DNA of 64,000 nt from Lophium mytilinum (GCA_010093605.1 MU004181.1:2076215-2140214); one strand, 5' to 3'. Positions 31,425 to 42,853 are shown, counted from the first letter of the stretch. Notes: generated by a model not told the origin, from the sequence alone. Made by a program: numbers and translations.

Positions 31425-33354
31425 TTAATCCTTGCTCTTCTTCTTTTTCTTCTTCTCGACCTTATCGCTGTCGTCATCCCGTTTCCGCTTCTTGCCTTCT
31501 GGCGCTGACTCGGTCTTCGACTTCTTTGCTTCCTTGGCTGCCTTCTTAGCTAGCTTGGCCTCCTTCTTCGCGGCCTTCTCCGCCTTGTGCTTCCTCTTCG
31601 CTTCTTTTTCGGCGGCCTTTGCCGCTTTCTTGTCAGATTTGCTGAGCTCTGCGTCGCCCTTGCTGCTCTTCGATTTCTTCGAGATCTTGGGAGACTCCAC
31701 TTCCGACTCGGAATCCGATGCGCCTGCGTCGGCGCTCTCAGACGCGTCCTCGCTGTCGACTTCCTCAATCATCTTGACGTCCTTGGACACGCCGTTCGTC
31801 TTCGCCTTCTTTGCTGCGGCAGGCTCATCCCCAGCGAGACCGTCCGCATCTGCATTGTACTTTCGGGCTTCCTTGACCTCCCATTTCCCGGTGCCGCTCT
31901 GAAGTGGCGGGATACCCGAGCCCATAGCCTTGAGCGGCTTGCCCTCGAGTGCTCGTAGCCTCCTCTCGATCTGAACTCTGTGCATGTGTCCCATAGCGGA
32001 CTTCTCCTCTTCTGTAGGCTCGACTCCCTTGCCCTCACCACCCGTGCCCCAGTCCGCTAGCGCGTCAACACGCAGTCCAAGCGCAGCCTTGCTGGCGAGC
32101 ATCCTGGCGATCTTTCCCTTGTTGCGGCCGGTAGCTTGGCCGATCAGCGAAGCGTGATAGATGAGTCCGTATTTGGGAGTATCGTGTTTAGTCTTCAGAG
32201 CGCGGAAGAGGGCCTTCTCAGCACCGAGGATTTGCACAGTCGAACCGGGAGATTTCGCAAGGTTCATGAGAGAGCCAGCGTGAGCGATAAGTCGTGCACC
32301 GACCAACTCACCAACCAAGGCTGTCAGATTTGGAGCAATTGCGGTCTGCATACACTGTTAGTAGGGGCCAATTTGAAATGTCTCGGGGGTTGCATACCAT
32401 GCGAGCGGTGAGGTAAGATGAGAGCTGCTGTCGGTACTCGGTGAACATGGCCACTTGCTCAGCCAACATCTTGATGTTGTCCAGATCCTCCTCCGTCATT
32501 TCAGTACCCATGCTGACTTCAGCAGCCGCCTTCACGGCCGCTTCGATCTCTTCGGGCAATATAGTAGACAGATCGGTCTTGTGGGCGTCGGTGCGCATAC
32601 CCATCTGGAGAATAACGCGAGAATACGCAACGTTGTCGTTAATGATCTTAGCCATCTCGGGGAAGTGCCATCCGTACCATTCCTTGACGCGCATAGCGTA
32701 GGTGTTCAGCTCTTTATCCAGGTCATCGAGGAGCGCTGTATTGCGTTAGTTTCACGGCTGGGATGGGCAGCGGGACTTGAATTACATACCAATGGCTTGG
32801 ATAATCATGGTGTCGACCTTATCGGGCGAGAACTTCAGCTTGTGTCGGCTCAAGGAATGCGATAGACCCAAGTTCATAGTATTGACGTCGCTTGGGAGAA
32901 GTCCAGGAATTAGAGACGTGAGATGTTCTCTGATAGCTCGGTAGACGTCAAAGGTAGTCGAGTCGGCAATGGGTGCGAGGGACAGTCCTGGGAGCTTGTT
33001 GATCGCATTCGCCAGCTTGGGGTCGGCGACGGCGAGGGAGGCCTTGGTCTCATCTTTGAGGGTATCGAGCAGTTGGGCGAGGCGTGGGGTAACTTTTCCT
33101 TCGGTGATGGCAGCAGTCTCGTCAAGCGCGGTGGTGGCATTGGGATATTTGTCGAACTTCTTCAGCTTGAGCCTGGAAGCATGATATTAGTGTATGCTTT
33201 TGCGCAAGTCTCCTGTCCTACGAGTAACTTACAGACTGCAGATTTGCTCAGCGCTCTCCATGTCGGTCGCATCCCGCTGGAGCAGCTTTTTGTCCTTGGC
33301 CTTGAGAAGCGCATAGCCGGCCGACGTCTCGGTGAGGATAAAGAGAGGAGCCAT
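31425..33354 (-). CDS. NOP58: Nucleolar protein 58, box C/D snoRNP core
   Basis: Four exons: 33354-33233, 33172-32790, 32735-32398 and 32345-31425; 587 residues. NOP58 is a scaffold of box C/D particles that guide rRNA 2'-O-methylation and pre-rRNA cleavage. It starts [20 protein letters not shown], as in all fungal homologues. Parts: NOP5 N-terminal domain (1-65), NOSIC coiled coil ([20 protein letters not shown], about 170-215), and the Nop domain with [40 protein letters not shown] and the [23 protein letters not shown]-contact loop (about 285-375). The tail is a KKE/D-rich repeat region ending KKKKKKSKD, as usual for nucleolar proteins. Three introns of 52-60 bases are too short to host snoRNAs. 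Confidence 0.96.
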
Positions 33355-33712
33355 TTCGGCTAGTTTGGCAGGAGCAGAGCGTTGGCGGCGGTTGTTGCGT
33401 GGGCTCTGGGTAGCTCCTGGTGTATGGTGGGAATTTTTGAGGAAAATTATCTCGAGCTTGCCTTCCGAGCTAGGGCCGCCAAGCGTCTAACCGCAAGCAC
33501 ACTAGCCGAACTCCTTCAACCACGGCTCTCCTACCCTTGTACTACTGTTTTCGATAATTGTATTCACTCCGAAACAATTGCGTTGCTCTCCTAAATCTCA
33601 CCAGACTGACGCACACGGCTATTGAGCTAGTTGTTGCCATGTTTAGAATAACTCCCTGAAGAACCCCGGAGCCCCAAACCCCCACACTTCACATCGTAAC
33701 CCACAAGCCTAG
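33355..33712. promoter_or_regulatory. Divergent promoter of NOP58 and ARP10
   Basis: A 358-base gap between divergent starts. Contains AT-rich parts near 33545-33600 and a CCC-rich stretch just before ARP10. No definite motif. Confidence 0.55.
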
Positions 33713-35380
33713 ATGGCTACAGCTACCGACCGAAAGGTCTCCGCAGGTCGCCCTCGACCCACTCCTTCACGAGTACAAGACCTCGCTGCGACGCCTGAAG
33801 CTCCTCGTACACCCCTCCTCCGCTCTACCTCCTCCATATACGGCGGCTCTCCAGGAGGCAGCTTTCGATCCGAAGAAGAATACATAGTCCTTGAGCTGGG
33901 CTCCCGATACTTGCGAGGTGGCTTTCCAGGGGAGAGCGCACCAAGATGCACGCTGAATTATGGTCCAGATCAGCAGCGAAGAGTAGGGGACTATCGACAG
34001 TGGGACCCAGAGTATGCCTCCAAACGCAGAAAGCGGAAACGAGGCGAGGAGTGGGGACGCGAGTACGAATTGTATCGAATGGATCTGAGGGAGGAGGATT
34101 TGGGGTTGATCGAGGACAAGTTTGAGAGGGCCATGCGGGAGGCCCACAACAAATACTTCCTACTGGATCCAAAACCGCGTCGAGTGCTGCTAGCGCTGCC
34201 GCCTCTTATGCCCCGTGAACTGCTGTCAACGTTTCTGTCAGTTCTGTTCGCCAATTGCCAGGCGCCTAGTGTGACGCTCTTGTCATCGCCGATTTTGTCG
34301 ACTGTAGCTGCCGGCCTACGGTCGGCATTGGTGATAGATATCGGATGGGCAGAAACTACAATCACAGGCGTATGCGAGTTTCGGGAGGTACATCAGCGCC
34401 GAAGCATACGAGCGGGAAAGTACTTGAGCGAAGAGATGGCTAAGATGCTTAACGCAGAGTTCACTAAGAAGGGCACCGGAAAAGCTGGCGACGATGTTAC
34501 TTTCGAAGAAGCAGAAGAAGTGCTGTCGCGAGTGGGCTGGTGCGACACTCTTGACGAGAAAACCTCGAATGGCGACGATGATTTCGTAGATGCCCCTGAC
34601 GAGCTACCCGATCCATCAATTTCGATTCCTTTTCCACTCGCAAGTCCCCCGACAACGCTCACCTTGCCCTTCTCGACACTTGCATCACCCGCAGAGACGG
34701 CGATATTTGCCTCCGACACCCCACTTCATGACTTCGACGACCACGACCTCCCGTTGCACGTTCTTGCATATCGTGCCCTTCTCTCGCTTCCAATAGATGT
34801 CCGCCGAGTCTGCATGTCTCGCATTATCATCACAGGAGGCGTGTCCAACCTCCCCGGTCTCAAGACTCGCCTCCTCAAGGAAATCGACAACCTTGTGCAG
34901 CAAAAGGGATGGGACAGTGTAAAGTCATATGGGTCGGCAAATGATAGGCACGAGCGTCTCATACGGGAGCGACAGCAACGGTTACAAGCACGTTCATCTG
35001 ATGCCACGAAAGTGAGCGACACTACAAAACCGGATGTCGAGTCTGCGCCAGTACCTGCAGGCCTCGCGGAGCCGGAAACTGACCCCATCGCGGACAAACT
35101 CGCTCACCTTAACATGAAAACGATACCCTCTGTAACGGCTATTGGGGGAGTTATTCGTGGAGTTGAGTCACTGGGAGCCTGGGCTGGTGCATCACTAATT
35201 GCTCAGATGCGTGTGAAAGGAATTGTTGAGATTGAACGGGACAAGTTCTTGCAACATGGGCTGCAAGGGGCTAGTCGAGAGAAGGAAATCAGTGTTGTAC
35301 CACAGCGCCAGAGCATGGGCCCGGGGATGCGTCCCGGTGCAGGAGACAGAGGAAGCTGGACGCTTGGTGTGTGGGCTTGA
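33713..35380 (+). CDS. ARP10: Actin-related protein 10/11 (dynactin pointed-end)
   Basis: Single exon, 555 residues. It has an actin fold with long insertions. Segments: N-terminal Pro/Ser/Thr-rich region (1-55); actin start EYIVLELGSRYLRGGFPGE (about 60-78); PRRVLLALPPLMPRELLSTF (about 160-180); APSVTLLSSPILSTVAAGLR, LVIDIGWAETTITGVCEFRE (phosphate-2-like loop, about 205-225); and the adenosine-side motif IIITGGVSNLPGLKTRLLKEI (about 372-395). Late part has a Ser/Pro-rich insert and TIPSVTAIGGVIRGVESLGA. Arp10/Arp11 caps the Arp1 filament of dynactin, the dynein activator used for nuclear and endosome movement. Divergence from true actin makes the exact Arp class a judgement; the GGVSN...LE pattern and length fit Arp10 best. 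Confidence 0.82.
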   Translation: MATATDRKVSAGRPRPTPSRVQDLAATPEAPRTPLLRSTSSIYGGSPGGSFRSEEEYIVLELGSRYLRGGFPGESAPRCTLNYGPDQQRRVGDYRQWDPEYASKRRKRKRGEEWGREYELYRMDLREEDLGLIEDKFERAMREAHNKYFLLDPKPRRVLLALPPLMPRELLSTFLSVLFANCQAPSVTLLSSPILSTVAAGLRSALVIDIGWAETTITGVCEFREVHQRRSIRAGKYLSEEMAKMLNAEFTKKGTGKAGDDVTFEEAEEVLSRVGWCDTLDEKTSNGDDDFVDAPDELPDPSISIPFPLASPPTTLTLPFSTLASPAETAIFASDTPLHDFDDHDLPLHVLAYRALLSLPIDVRRVCMSRIIITGGVSNLPGLKTRLLKEIDNLVQQKGWDSVKSYGSANDRHERLIRERQQRLQARSSDATKVSDTTKPDVESAPVPAGLAEPETDPIADKLAHLNMKTIPSVTAIGGVIRGVESLGAWAGASLIAQMRVKGIVEIERDKFLQHGLQGASREKEISVVPQRQSMGPGMRPGAGDRGSWTLGVWA

Positions 35381-36679
35381 AGAGTGGGGGAGGAATGGGG
35401 GTCCTCGCCCAAAATGATTCATTAGTGAAATACCCTTGTAAGAGCTTTAAAGTGCCTCGACGAAAGTCTGGGCACGCTTGCTCACCACCTTCAGAGGTGT
35501 TTCGACGCGCTCATAAAGTTTTGATAAGACATCAATTTTCTGAGAGCTTAGGCTAAAGGAGCTCCATACGCTGACCAGTAGCCTGACTGCCGCTGTTTGT
35601 GGTGCCGTAGCGCCTCATTGGAATTCGATATGAGATGGAAAAGATGGTCTACCCAAACTTCTATCCTAGTACTGTATGCCCTATGGCCCCGCTTTCACGA
35701 CCTGTGATAAACCTAATAATAGAAGGAAATGCATATACTCGGCTGTAACTGTGGTACAAACAATTTCATACCTTTAATATACAACCGAATTTTGATAAGT
35801 TTTGTTGGTCAGCTGGATTTACTTCACATCTTATCTATCAAGTCCGTGAAGTGACGTGATTGGTTTAATCTCGCGTAGCGGATTCCCCCCCCGAGCAGCT
35901 GAAAGGAGAGCTTCTTCCGACCAGGCCCCAGTACCGGCACAACACACTAAAGACGGCCTTAATCCGACGGTAGAAGGACGATGGTACGAATCAGACTAGC
36001 CGATAGAGAAGTCTTCGTGTGCTCTACTGCAGAAGTATGACCTCAAAGCACTTCGATTTGACAGAATGAAAGAGACCATACAGGTTGTCCGCGAAAGAAT
36101 CCAATGACCAATTAATATTAGAGCAGACACAGCAGATCACCAGTCAATTGAAGCCAGGATGCGTAATATGCTGCCAAGATTGTGCGAAGCATGGAGAATG
36201 CCTGTCTTCTGGAAGAGCGGAAACACGGCACGAAAATGTGGCTTGACTATGCCTACTTCAGACCTCAACATCCACCACTCTCGAAAGCATGACGCCCCAC
36301 CAGTTGGGGTTGGGCACATTCCCATCCTTGATCGCGCGCAGGTTAGCAATGCGGCGCCCTTTGCGAACGGACATCAAGCCGCAGGAGCGTCCCTCTGAAT
36401 CATGCAGACAGCCATGGTGGCTTTCTTGCTTTTCTTCCGTTCTGCGTCAGCCTACCTCTTTCTTCTCATACTTATTTCTCTTTTATTTGCACAAATTTCT
36501 CCTTTTTGGCACTGCTGAGTTGAGGTTTATGTCCGTTTGGGGGCAAACGACCGCTCGGTAGTATATACCCCGAGTGGAGTCATCGCGAAAGATTTACACC
36601 TTTTTCAATCCTTACCCTGGAGCACTTCCCGCGACTACGAGCTACTTTGTGCGGCTTCGCTGTACGTAGGCCTAGCAGA
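35381..36679. other. Intergenic with a repeat fragment
   Basis: About 1.3 kb between ARP10 and the MFS gene. Includes the exact 18-base word tgccgctgtttgtggtgc (near 35588), shared with repeat copy B. Small frames (36159-36398, 36137-36349, 36289-36561) have no features. CT-rich leader before the MFS start. Confidence 0.5.
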
Positions 36680-38722
36680 ATGGCCAAAGATGCGCCAGAC
36701 GCCACTACATCGCCACCAGGCTCGATTTCTCCCAAAACGAAAGAACTAGATATCGAAACCAACGACCGCAAATCCTCCGTCTCCTCGCGATCCTCGATAT
36801 CGTCCAGTAGTGACTCAGAACGCGAATCCGACTCAATCCACGAGACCAGCCGTCATGGATACAATGTGGAGGCGGATGAAAAGCTCACACCGGTGGTGTC
36901 ACGGATGAGCGCCGTGACGGGAATATCAGTCGCAACAAATGGAACAACAGACCCTGCGTTCGAGGTTGACTTTGAAGAGGGAGACGGAGCCGACCCAAGA
37001 GAATGGAGTATGCTAGTCAAGTGCTTGATCATCGCCTGCATGAGCATATGTACTACCACCGTAGTCATGTACTCAACGTCGTACGCCTCTGGAATTCCGG
37101 GCATGATGAAGACTTTCCATATCGAGGATGAAACCATAGTAGTATTGGGATTAACAACATATCTACTTGGACTTGCGCTGGGCTCAATTGTGCTCGCGCC
37201 TCTCTCGGAGATGATGGGGCGTAGGCCAATATATCTAGTGTCTTTGTCGCTTTTCACCCTCTTGATAATTCCATGTGCTCTAACGCCGACATTGGAAGGG
37301 ATACTAGTTGCGCGATTCTTTGGTGCAATTGCTGGAAGCGCAATGCTGGCAAATGCCCCTGGAACGATTGCCGACTTGGTCAATGAAGAATATCGCGCCC
37401 TTGCGTTCAGTGTGTGAGTGAACTGCCCTCGCCACTAAGTAATGGTTCTGACAACATGCAGATGGTCTATAGGTCCTATGAATGGGGTTAGTCACTTCCA
37501 CAGCTCATTCCCTCTTCTGGTTCTCGTGTCACGTGCTAACAGATGTCTTCGCGCAGCCCGTGCTCGGTCCACTCGTCGGCGGTTTCATATACCAGAATCT
37601 AGGATGGCGGTGGACTAACTGGGTTGTTCTCGTAAGAAAATCTTTCCAGCGAAAAGGTTTTACTAACGCGCCGATAGATGCTTGCAGGCTTCTCCACCAT
37701 CTGCATTGCTTGCGTGAAGGAAACATACGCCCCCGCCATCCTTCGTAAAAAAGCAGCCAAGGCTAGAAAGGAGACAGGAGATGAACGCTGGTTTTCGCGC
37801 TACGACAACAAGAAGGAGCTGATTCCCCTGCTGACCGAAAACCTGAAGCGGCCATGCATCATGGCCGTCACCGAGCCCATCTGGTATGTTCTGCTCTCCC
37901 ACATACACCCTTCGTTCCAACACCTTCACTAACACTCCACCCAGCATATTCTGGAACCTGTACATCGCCATCATCTACGGCATCCTATACCTCTGCTTCG
38001 TCGCCTACCCCATCGTCTTCTCCGACCTCCGCGGCTGGTCCCCCGGCCTCACAGGCCTAGGCTACCTAGGTCTCGGCATCGGCGGCCTCATCACCATCTG
38101 CTGCGAGCCCCTTATTCGCCGCATGATCAACGCGCACCGCAAAGATCCCACGACCGGCAAGGTTGCTCCAGAGGCCATGGTCTCTGTTGTCATCATTGCT
38201 GCTATCAGCATCCCAGTTGGCGAGCTGATCTTCGCCTGGACCTGCACGCCCAACGTTCACTGGGTCGTCCCCATCATCGCCGGTATCCCCTTTGGAGCTG
38301 GTAATTGCGCCGTCTTTATCTACGCTTCGAACTATCTCGTGTACAGCTATGGAATCTATGCCGCGTCGGCGCTGGCGGGCAATGCCGTCCTCAGGAGCAT
38401 CATGGGAGGATGTCTTCCTTTAGCTGGTCCGTCACTGTACGCGAAGCTGGGTCCGCATTGGGCGGGTACGTTCCTAGGGCTGTTGGAGGTCTCGCTCATA
38501 CCTATCCCGTTAATCTTTTGGAAGTATGGGCACAGGATCCGGAAGAGGAGTGTGCTGATCAGTCGGATGCGGGAGGATCAGGAGAGGGCGGAGGCGAAGC
38601 AGCGGAAGGCGGCGGATAGGGCGGAGCGGACGAGGAGGCGCGAGGAGAGGTATGGGGTGGCGGATGCTGAGGAGAAGTCGGCGGCGGAGGCGACGAAGGA
38701 GAAGGAGGTTTATGAAGTGTGA
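36680..38722 (+). CDS. MFS transporter, DHA1 drug:H+ antiporter type
   Basis: Five exons: 36680-37413, 37462-37486 (25 bases), 37557-37631, 37678-37883 and 37945-38722; 605 residues. ATG 36680 (cagaATGgcc) is used; the longer frame has no ATG. N-terminal 115 residues are Ser/Glu-rich and cytosolic (SSSDSERESDS, DPREWSMLVK). MFS motif A is visible as LAPLSEMMGRRPIY between helices 2 and 3, and motif C-like GPMNGPVLGPLVGGF sits across the exon 2/3 junction. Then the central loop (RKKAAKARKETGDERWF), the second set of helices with FVAYPIVFSDLRGWSPGLTG, and a charged C-terminal tail of Arg/Glu/Lys repeats. Such proteins export toxic compounds or take up small molecules; the substrate is unknown. 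Confidence 0.9.
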
Positions 38723-38776
38723 GCCGTGTAGATTCTTGGCGTTGATTCAGCGGGCATTGAAGGGGGAGCGTGTAAA

Positions 38777-39302
38777 ATGTCCCGAAGCCTTCATGTCGAG
38801 TTAGCGGTCGTTGCTGAGCCTTTAACGCCACAGCGATACAAGTACAAGAACATCGAGCATCCACCAACGAAGATCAAATCACCGCCAATCCCTCTCGTCA
38901 ACACGAGTATTGTGGTCACTCATGTCACGTCTAAAAAGACTATGGCCGTCATGCTTAAGAAGTCGGTGCCTAAGGAGGCTATTTTAAATGGCGATCTAGA
39001 TGTGGATTAACTTAAACTTGCGGCGCTCTACAATATCCTAAAGACTAAACTTAGGTTCGATCTAAAGAGCCACCTACTCACGGCTGAGTTCGCTGGCAGC
39101 GATGCGTTTAAGATAAACAACTTAGACACGCTCTATAGCGTAGTCGAATCGCTTATGTTGCATACTGGAATCATATACCTCAAGATAATTAAGAGTATTG
39201 CAGACGAGTGAATAATCGCGGCTGAGATGAAAGCAGGGTTGGCTATCGAAGCATGTAGATGTTTGGAAAAGCATATCTACTGCAAGCCCGAAAACTGGTG
39301 AA
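38777..39302 (+). pseudogene. Decayed coding frame, origin unknown
   Basis: One frame reads as plausible protein across two in-frame stops: a first part ending KEAILNGDLDVD, stop, then LKLAALYNILKTKLRFDLKS and SLMLHTGIIYLKIIKSIADE, stop, then AAEMKAGLAIEACRCLEKH. Helix-rich composition keeps going past the stops, as expected for a recently broken gene. I do not recognise it; a transposon-derived protein is possible. Follows the MFS stop by about 55 bases. Confidence 0.5.
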
Positions 39303-39559
39303 GCACATCTATGATCTATCGGCAACCTTGGTGTCACTACGGAGGCAGCAGGCGGTAGTGGCTGGAGTTTGGGCGTGGACAAAATTGTTGATATTTGCAT
39401 TTTCTATTTATGCTCATGATTCTTCCCGTGCGAAAGGTAAATAGATAAAAGAGAGCTTGCAATACATGATATGGTTGTTAACATGCCGATATGAGACTGG
39501 GTATGCTTGCAGATGAGAACGAGTGGGATACATAACATAGACCCTTTTACTTTGAAAGA
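39303..39559. other. Intergenic in the relic island
   Basis: Short stretch between the relic frame and the tandem duplication. Nothing recognisable. Confidence 0.4.
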
Positions 39560-39713
39560 GCTGGAGGTCTACCTTAGGATAATGAACGCAGAAGCTCATG
39601 GTACGCGGGAGTATTGACAAACTTTGGAAAACAAACGCTGGAGGTCTAACTTAGGATAGTGAACGCAGAAGCTCATGGTACGCGGGAGTATCGATAAACT
39701 TTCGAAAACAACC
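39560..39713. repeat. Recent tandem duplication, 77-bp unit x2
   Basis: The word gctggaggtctaccttagga at 39560 recurs at 39637 (offset 77) with almost no change: same gaacgcagaagctcatggta and cgcgggagtat. Copy 2 overlaps the 3' end of the minus-strand relic frame, so the duplication may have altered its terminus. Confidence 0.9.
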
Positions 39714-40566
39714 TAAGCACCCAAATTCGATAGTGGCGCGGGAAAACCCACGGTGGCCGCCGAACCATGTCCTGTCCGTCCCTTCTACAACGTGTTGGAT
39801 GTACCGCGGGTTGGCTGGCGGCGGGACTTTGGCTGCGTTTAGAGAGACATACTCTTTAAGAACACCGTAATACCTGTCCTTACAGCCCTTGCGGACTTTC
39901 ATCCCAAGCTCCGGCAAGTCCTTGATGTTGGTGAGCTTTGTACGGCCCTTGCAATTTCCCACGCATTGAGGAACCATGTTTTCGATGTTCATGGTGGTTT
40001 CTTTGGTGGGAGGAGGGCTTTCTGACCGCTCGTTGTCATGAACTGTGCAATTAGTGCACAGCATTTCATGGAATGGTCGACCGCTGTCACTTGGTTGAAG
40101 CTCGGAGAACGCGGTCTCTTGGCCGCAATCAGTGCAGTAGGCGAACTTTGGGAGTTGCGGTTCTTCGGCGACTAATAAGCTGTCATCTGCAGGGCACCAC
40201 TCGAGTGTATTGTTGACAGGCTTGATTCCAACCCAAGTCTTGAGAGCAATCATTAGGATGAACGCCGTGATGTACACAAACCATATGTGACGTCTGAGGC
40301 GGCAGGGTCGCTACAATTCGGATGTGGTCGTCTGTTTTGTAGCTATCGAAATCTTCGGCATATGCGTAGCTGATCCGCGCTGTCCACTTGTGTTGGGAAT
40401 TGCGTCGCAGGGACATAACAAAGTAGACATCGTCAGTGTCGTCCTCTGGCGGAATGTTTGGTAATTTTAGGATTGAACCGATCGAGATGATTCTTGATGC
40501 GATTAGCGACAAAGTTGGTATCGTGATAGCGGTTAACACCTGTTTCGCGAGCCATGCGTCGTCCAC
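39651..40566 (-). pseudogene. Broken gene: membrane helix plus zinc-ribbon-like protein, copy A
   Basis: Two overlapping minus frames must be joined to give one protein: the first (40566-40285) carries DDVYFVMSLRRNSQHKW and HIRIVATLPPQTS; the second (40277-39651) carries VYITAFILMIALKTWVGIKP, the paired cysteines CTDCG and CTNC, and CVGNC. A paralogue at 41480-41921 reads the same order without a break (HLVRGIATFPSQTS, then LLTIAFETCVEFEP, then CTTCG and the shared SxLQPS), which places a frameshift near 40280. C-x2-C pairs suggest a zinc ribbon. Family and role unknown. A multi-exon gene with an intron here cannot be fully excluded. Confidence 0.55.
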
Positions 40567-41327
40567 GTCCTCAAAAATGATATGAAGACGTTGGCCATGT
40601 TTTTCTCACGCTGCATTTCGATATATTGTTGGATCGGGTGGAGTCCAATGGTTGACATAGTGCGTACTCTGCGGGGTCTAGGGGTGGTATGTGTTTGTGG
40701 GAGATGTTTGTCTCCAAGGTCGACGTTAGTGCGGTGCAGTACTTTCTCCATTATGGACATCGCTCCCAATTTCTCTTGGTGGATTGAATCATGAACTCAC
40801 ATTGCTAGCGGTTCTCTCGCTCCATGGTCGGGACTTGAAGTAGAATGGTCGACGTCGATATCTGGAGTCTGGAGGGGCGGGTTTTCGTACCGGTTGACCG
40901 AGCGCAGTTTTGTGGGCTGCTCCGGGGCCTCGTTCTGGCGGCGCTGCTTGTGAGGAGGGGTCTGGAATAGAAACGTAGATGGGAATGGAGTCCGAACATC
41001 GTGTTAATTGAGCTGTGCGGATGATGGCGGTCGCATGTTGCCGTGGGGGAGGTCGCCATAGTGCGTCTCCTCGTTCTCATCCTCATCCTCATCCTCATCC
41101 TCATCCTCATCCTCATCCTCATCCTCATCCTCAAACAAAGGTCGTCGTGAATGGGCGGAGCGGGGCGGTATGGCACTGGCAGCTAGCTGCGGTGCAATCC
41201 TGTTGCTGTGGTATGGATGCTGACTCATCGGCGCGAAGCCCGGAGTGGTGAGGAAGATGAGGTGCGGCGGTCGTACACCAGCGCGCTCGGTGAGTGTTTC
41301 GAGAGCTGGGTCCTGTCTCGGGCGAGG
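40567..41327. other. Between the two paralogous relics
   Basis: Contains the minus frame 40769-40533 (possibly an upstream part of copy A) and the hexanucleotide microsatellite. No supported gene. Confidence 0.4.
41076..41133. repeat. Hexanucleotide microsatellite (tcatcc)n
   Basis: About 9-10 perfect repeats. On the minus strand it would code alternating Glu-Asp in one frame and Arg-Met in another, which creates spurious frames on both strands. Confidence 0.95.
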
Positions 41328-41921
41328 CTAGTGTATTGAAGGAGCGGACCGCGGGTGCCAAAGGGAGCTTGGATTGAACTGACGGGGGTTTGATGCTGGT
41401 GCTGTCCTGCTTGCCGACGTCGAGTGAGGTCTTGTCACGGAGGCACTGTGGATGAAGGTGAGCTGGACGAAGCCGCGCCCGGCCCATATCTTTCTAGCTA
41501 AGACGCTTGGCTGGAGATGAGAGTATTCCGTATTACTGCCGCAAGTAGTACAACCGGCCAAGTCTGGTAGCTGCACTTCCTGGGTTACCAACAGTTTGGA
41601 ATTACCCGGGCGCCAATTGCAGACTCTGCCGGAAGGTTCGAATTCAACGCAGGTCTCAAACGCAATTGTAAGGAGCGACGCGAGAGTCCATTTGTATACC
41701 ACGGATGTCTGTGATGGGAAAGTCGCTATGCCTCTGACCAGATGGTATCGAAAGTAGGAAAGAGCGGGGCACCCAAGCGGAGCGGCCAACACAGCATGAA
41801 CATCATCTGAAAAGAAATTACAAGCGCTAAAGGCACTTAAAGTTCTACAGTAGCATGTTCGTACAAAAACAAATGTATATAAGTGGTCAACTCCTGAATC
41901 AGGGATTGCCGACCATCGCAT
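41328..41921 (-). pseudogene. Paralogue of the 39.6-40.6 kb relic, copy B (truncated)
   Basis: Minus-strand frame without an ATG at its upstream end. It shares with copy A, in order: DDV, HLVRGIATFPSQTS, a hydrophobic helix LASLLTIAFETCV, W-x-P, SKLLVTQEVQLPDLAGCTTCG and SHLQPS. After LQPS similarity ends and the frame continues as Ser/Pro/Arg-rich sequence of no evident meaning, so the second cysteine pair is missing. Probably a truncated family member. Start not assignable. Confidence 0.5.
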
Positions 41922-42853
41922 TGCAACCTAGGAACCTTCAAGATGCACTCTAACTGAAAATAAACTGAACGAGAGCGTATAAGGCTGAGAAAACATTCAG
42001 AGGTAAGAGAAAAATGGATGAAGTGCTCAGTACCGACGGAGGAAGAGGGGCCAGAGGTGCTGGGCCCAGATACCGTGGGCGAGTCGCATTGCCAATGCCA
42101 CAAGAATCTCCTTGAATGAAAACCCCACAGCCTCCGAGGCATTATTATCGGGCTGTGCGAAATAACTCAAGGAACGTGCCGAAAGGAATTTTTAGAGCGC
42201 AGTGAATGCGTGGAGAAGCTCTTCGAACCCATCTATGGATCCCTATTGTCGGTCGAATCATTCTCCTCCCAGGTCATGAAGTGCTCCCACGGTTCCCAAA
42301 CAGACAACTATCGAAATCGCCCCTGATCGAGAGAGAATGGATCCAGACCGCCACCTGATCGATGGTATCAACCGTGGGACATCATCAGTACCGAATATCG
42401 ATGAGGGCAATGTCGCAGCTCAAACCGTCTTCTCGACACCTACGTAGGCTTTGCCAAAATTCAGAGGGGGTATCTTGTTCTCCTAGTTTGTTGTCCTTTA
42501 TTCGCCAACTCTGCTGCTCTACAAGGTCCATCGGGGTTGTCTGGCGAATGTTCGGTTGGTGCTGTGAGTCTGGTACCCAACGAACCTGTGGCACTGAACA
42601 TAGTTCCGGTTGACGTCGACCGTGGTAGAGGGCAACTCAATCATCAGAGCGCACCCCTCAAAAAGTATATGAAGACCTCGACATCCCTCTGCAAAGCACT
42701 CACACTCGACACACGACACAATACTTTCTCACCAACAGTACACTAATAGCAAAACGAAATAGACCAACGAACCGCAAGCTCTCTAACTAGACTTATAACA
42801 GAACACCCCACCCCTAAGCACAGCAAAAACCTAACGCACAACCGTCATTCAAT
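41922..42853. other. Intergenic in the relic island
   Basis: About 930 bases; weak frames on both strands (42362-42613, 42537-42746, 42519-42719). The A/C-rich stretch at 42720-42850 looks like a leader for the next gene. Confidence 0.4.

Noticed and set aside
31432-31902. 156-codon Phe/Ser/Leu-rich plus frame
   Set aside because: Antisense of the Lys/Glu-rich NOP58 tail.
32346-33232. Considered snoRNAs inside NOP58 introns
   Set aside because: Introns are only 52-60 bases, too short for a box C/D RNA plus splice signals.
41004-41251. Glu-Asp / His-Pro repeat frames
   Set aside because: Made by the (tcatcc)n microsatellite on both strands.
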